The notes under the pieces: model-generated
Databases searched by the model: none
What the model saw: the letters and a program-made list of their open reading frames with translations, nothing else
Told to the model about the DNA's origin: nothing
Assembly (NCBI GenBank): GCA_050050435.1
Contig: JASFUE010000146.1
Span: 1-7,949, forward strand
Length of the DNA stretch: 7,949 bases
From: SG8-40 sp050050435
GTDB taxonomy: Bacteria; Pseudomonadota; Gammaproteobacteria; Burkholderiales; Eutrophovitaceae
Reading direction: 5' to 3'
Translations under genes and position numbers: made by a program
Part shown: positions 5,909 through 7,949 of the stretch, piece after piece
Numbering within the stretch: position 1 is the first letter of the stretch
How the letters are laid out: the number at the start of each line of letters is the position of its first letter

Positions 5909-6817
5909 TTAATCGATTCGCAGATCGGACGCCTGAGCCTGCCTGAGGGCTTCGATGCGTTCTTGCAGTGGCGGATGGGACATAAACAGCCTTTTCAGCC
6001 CCAGTCCCCCGCCACCGGATATTCCAAATGCTTTCATCTGCTCAGGCAAAGCCGAGGGCTCGTGAGCTGCCTGCAGCCGCTGCAGTGCGCCGATCATCTT
6101 CTCGCGCCCGGCAAGCGAGGCGCCGCCGGCGTCGGCCCGGAATTCACGACGGCGGCTGAACCACATGACGATAATACTGGCCAGGATCGCCAGGACAATT
6201 TCGGCAACAATGGTACTTACCCAGAACCCGATGCCGTAACCGCGCTCGTTCTTGAGCAGCACCCGGTCAACGAAGAAGCCGATCACCCGCGCCAGGAAAA
6301 TCACGAAGGTGTTGACAACACCCTGAATCAGCGCGAGCGTAACCATGTCCCCGTTGGCGACGTGGCTGACTTCATGCCCCAGCACCGCTTCGGCCTCGTC
6401 ACGCGACATGTTCCTGAGCAATCCGCTGCTCACTGCCACCAGCGCGTTGTTGCGGCTCATGCCGGTGGCAAATGCGTTGATATCGGGTGAATCATAAATG
6501 GCGACATCGGGCATGCCGATGCCGGCCTGCTTTGCCTGCCGGCTTACAGTGGCAACCAGCCACTGTTCTGCTTCTGTGCGCGGGCTTTCAATCACCTTGG
6601 CGCCGGTGAGAAACTTGGCTGACCATTTGGAAATCGCCAGGGATATAAATGAACCGCCAAAACCAATTACCGCGGCAAACACCAGCAACGCTTGCAGATT
6701 CAACCCGGAGCCGGATTGGCTCAGGATGCGCTCGACGCCGAGCACGCGCATGGTGATGCTGAGCAAAACCAGCACCGCGATGTTGGTTATCAGAAACAGG
6801 GCAATACGTTTAAACAC
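5909..6817 (-). CDS. htpX: Protease HtpX, membrane zinc metalloprotease
   Basis: Inner-membrane M48-family zinc protease that degrades misfolded membrane proteins, functionally linked to FtsH in E. coli. The 302 residues compare with about 293 in E. coli. Hydrophobic segments lie at about 5-25, 41-62, 160-182 and 197-220. The zinc site is HEVSH (H148, E149, H152), with the third ligand Glu225 in RRREFRADA. The N-terminus MFKRIALFLITNIAVLVLLS closely resembles that of E. coli HtpX. The start is a GTG at 6815-6817 behind a GGAG (plus-strand 6824-6827), which decides it. The gene lies 47 bases downstream of the ABC-F stop in the same direction and ends 11 bases from the stop of the convergent halogenase gene. 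No heat-shock promoter is evident in the short upstream gap. Confidence 0.97.
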   Translation of the reverse strand: MFKRIALFLITNIAVLVLLSITMRVLGVERILSQSGSGLNLQALLVFAAVIGFGGSFISLAISKWSAKFLTGAKVIESPRTEAEQWLVATVSRQAKQAGIGMPDVAIYDSPDINAFATGMSRNNALVAVSSGLLRNMSRDEAEAVLGHEVSHVANGDMVTLALIQGVVNTFVIFLARVIGFFVDRVLLKNERGYGIGFWVSTIVAEIVLAILASIIVMWFSRRREFRADAGGASLAGREKMIGALQRLQAAHEPSALPEQMKAFGISGGGGLGLKRLFMSHPPLQERIEALRQAQASDLRID

Positions 6818-6864
6818 GTGTATCTCCGAAAAAGAAGTTCAACGTCATGCGCTTTGAGTATCGA

Positions 6865-7949
6865 TCAGCCCCTGCGGTTCCCGGCCTCGCCAGCCGCGGT
6901 CAGTTCTTCAAGCTGCGCGGTCAACTCCAGCCAGTGCTCTTCGGCGCGATCGAGCTGTTTGCTGACTTGCGCCTGTTCACGCAGGTAATCGCGCAACTGC
7001 TCCTTGTTGTCATTTTCATAAAGATCGGGGGAGGCAATGAGGTTTTCAAGGCGCGCCTTATCGCGGGTGTGCCGCTCGATCTCGCGCTCGAGCCGGTGCA
7101 GTTCCTTCTCCAGCGGCTTTCTCGCAGCGGCCGCCTCGGCGCGTGCCTCCGCCTCCATGCGCCGCTGTTCGCGTCGTGAAGGCCCGTTGCGCGCTTGCTC
7201 GGACGCCTGGGTTTCCGGCACTGCAAGCAACCGGGTATAGCCCTCGAGGTCATCATCAAACTCGCGCACGCTGCCGCCGTCCACAATGAACAACTGGTCG
7301 CAACTCGCGCGCAGCAGGCTGCGATCGTGCGACACCAGCACCATCGCACCGTCAAATTCCTGCAGCGCGCGCGTCAGCGCAATTCGCATCTCGATATCGA
7401 GGTGGTTGGTGGGCTCATCGAGCAGCAACAGATTGGGCCGCTGCCAGGCAATCAGCGCAAGTGCCAGGCGCGAGCGCTCTCCTCCGGAAAAACGCCCGAC
7501 CGGAGCCAGCGCCTCATCGCCACGAAAATTGAAACCTCCGAGAAAGTCGCGCAACTCCTGCTCGCGAACAAGCGGATCGAGTCTGGCCAGGTGCTGCAGC
7601 GGGCTGTCGCCGGGGCGCAGCTTCTCCAGGAGACTTTGTTCGAAATATCCGATTTTCAGTGACTTGCCTTCGACCCGTGTGCCTCGCAACGGGGTCACAT
7701 CACCGGCCAGCAGTTTCACCAACGTTGACTTGCCGGCACCGTTGCGCCCCAGCAAGCCGATTCGCGCCCCGGCACGCAATTCCAGCTTGACGCCTGACAA
7801 TACGATGTCGCCATCGTAACCCACGGCCACATCGTCCAGTACCAGCGCCGGGTCCGGATGCACATCGGCATTTCGAAACGAAAAGCTGAATGGCGAATTG
7901 ACGTGTGCCGGCATCACTTCGTCGAACCTGCCAAGCTGCTTCAGGCGGC
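6865..7949 (-). CDS. yheS: ABC-F family ATPase, YheS-like, N-terminal part beyond window
   Basis: Soluble tandem-domain ATPase of the ABC-F family, which acts on the ribosome and has no membrane domain. The 360 residues seen are the C-terminal part of a roughly 640-residue protein; the reading frame stays open to the right edge, so the true start is outside (the GTG/ATG near 7912-7917 are internal). The edge reads RLKQLGRFDEVMPAHVNSPF, matching the linker before the second ATPase domain of E. coli YheS (RIKMLERMELIAPAHVDNPF). The second domain has Walker A GRNGAGKST at about 67-75 of the fragment, signature FSGGE at 153-157, Walker B LLLLDEPTNHLD at 173-184 and the H-loop SHDR at 206-209. A charged, Glu/Arg-rich coiled coil (about 255-350) forms the C-terminus, as in YheS/Uup. 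Uup is the main alternative, but YheS fits better. Confidence 0.93.
   Translation of the reverse strand, partial: RLKQLGRFDEVMPAHVNSPFSFSFRNADVHPDPALVLDDVAVGYDGDIVLSGVKLELRAGARIGLLGRNGAGKSTLVKLLAGDVTPLRGTRVEGKSLKIGYFEQSLLEKLRPGDSPLQHLARLDPLVREQELRDFLGGFNFRGDEALAPVGRFSGGERSRLALALIAWQRPNLLLLDEPTNHLDIEMRIALTRALQEFDGAMVLVSHDRSLLRASCDQLFIVDGGSVREFDDDLEGYTRLLAVPETQASEQARNGPSRREQRRMEAEARAEAAAARKPLEKELHRLEREIERHTRDKARLENLIASPDLYENDNKEQLRDYLREQAQVSKQLDRAEEHWLELTAQLEELTAAGEAGNRRG

Noticed and set aside
5654..6490. 278-codon plus-strand open frame
   Set aside because: It covers the end of the halogenase gene in another frame and the antisense of htpX; both overlapped genes are well supported.
1..7949. 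tRNA, rRNA, CRISPR array, insertion sequence or integrase
   Set aside because: No repeat-spacer pattern, no transposase or integrase motif and no structured RNA gene was seen; nearly all bases belong to supported genes.

Overview
The window looks like one edge of an aryl-polyene (APE) type II fatty-acid/polyketide pigment cluster, probably from a GC-rich gammaproteobacterium (for example a Xanthomonadales, Nevskiales or Chromatiales relative; this is inferred from gene families, not proven). It ends against a housekeeping pair, an ABC-F ATPase of the YheS type and the membrane protease HtpX, which gives the gammaproteobacterial hint.

Layout. Left arm, minus strand, read from about 1686 down to 1: an acyl carrier protein (ACP), a small four-helix membrane protein of the COG4648 type found in APE clusters, and an AMP-forming acyl ligase. 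The ligase starts at a GTG and runs off the left edge, so the cluster continues there. A roughly 200-base divergent spacer (about 1687-1885) separates the arms. Right arm, plus strand, 1886-5897: a hot-dog-fold 3-hydroxyacyl-ACP dehydratase (ApeP/COG4706-like), an 87-base gap with an alternating inverted-repeat motif, a ketosynthase with an intact Cys-His-His triad, a chain-length-factor-like partner without the catalytic Cys, and a flavin-dependent halogenase-like protein. The last three are packed with 1- and 4-base stop/start overlaps, so they are almost certainly co-translated. The halogenase stop lies 11 bases from the stop of convergent htpX, which marks the cluster boundary. htpX (minus) lies downstream of the ABC-F gene (minus), which runs off the right edge.

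How the parts fit. The ligase would activate an aryl acid starter and load it on the ACP. The ketosynthase/chain-length-factor pair would extend it with malonyl units, and the dehydratase would help make the conjugated double bonds. The halogenase-like enzyme would modify the carrier-bound aryl group or the polyene, as in the brominated aryl polyenes called xanthomonadins. No ketoreductase, second dehydratase, second ACP, acyltransferase or exporter is visible; some should lie beyond the left edge. This is a recognisable cluster type, not an unknown system. The parts most worth a second look are the halogenase, with both the flavin-halogenase W-x-W-x-I-P motif and a candidate catalytic lysine, and the repeats in the dehydratase-ketosynthase gap.
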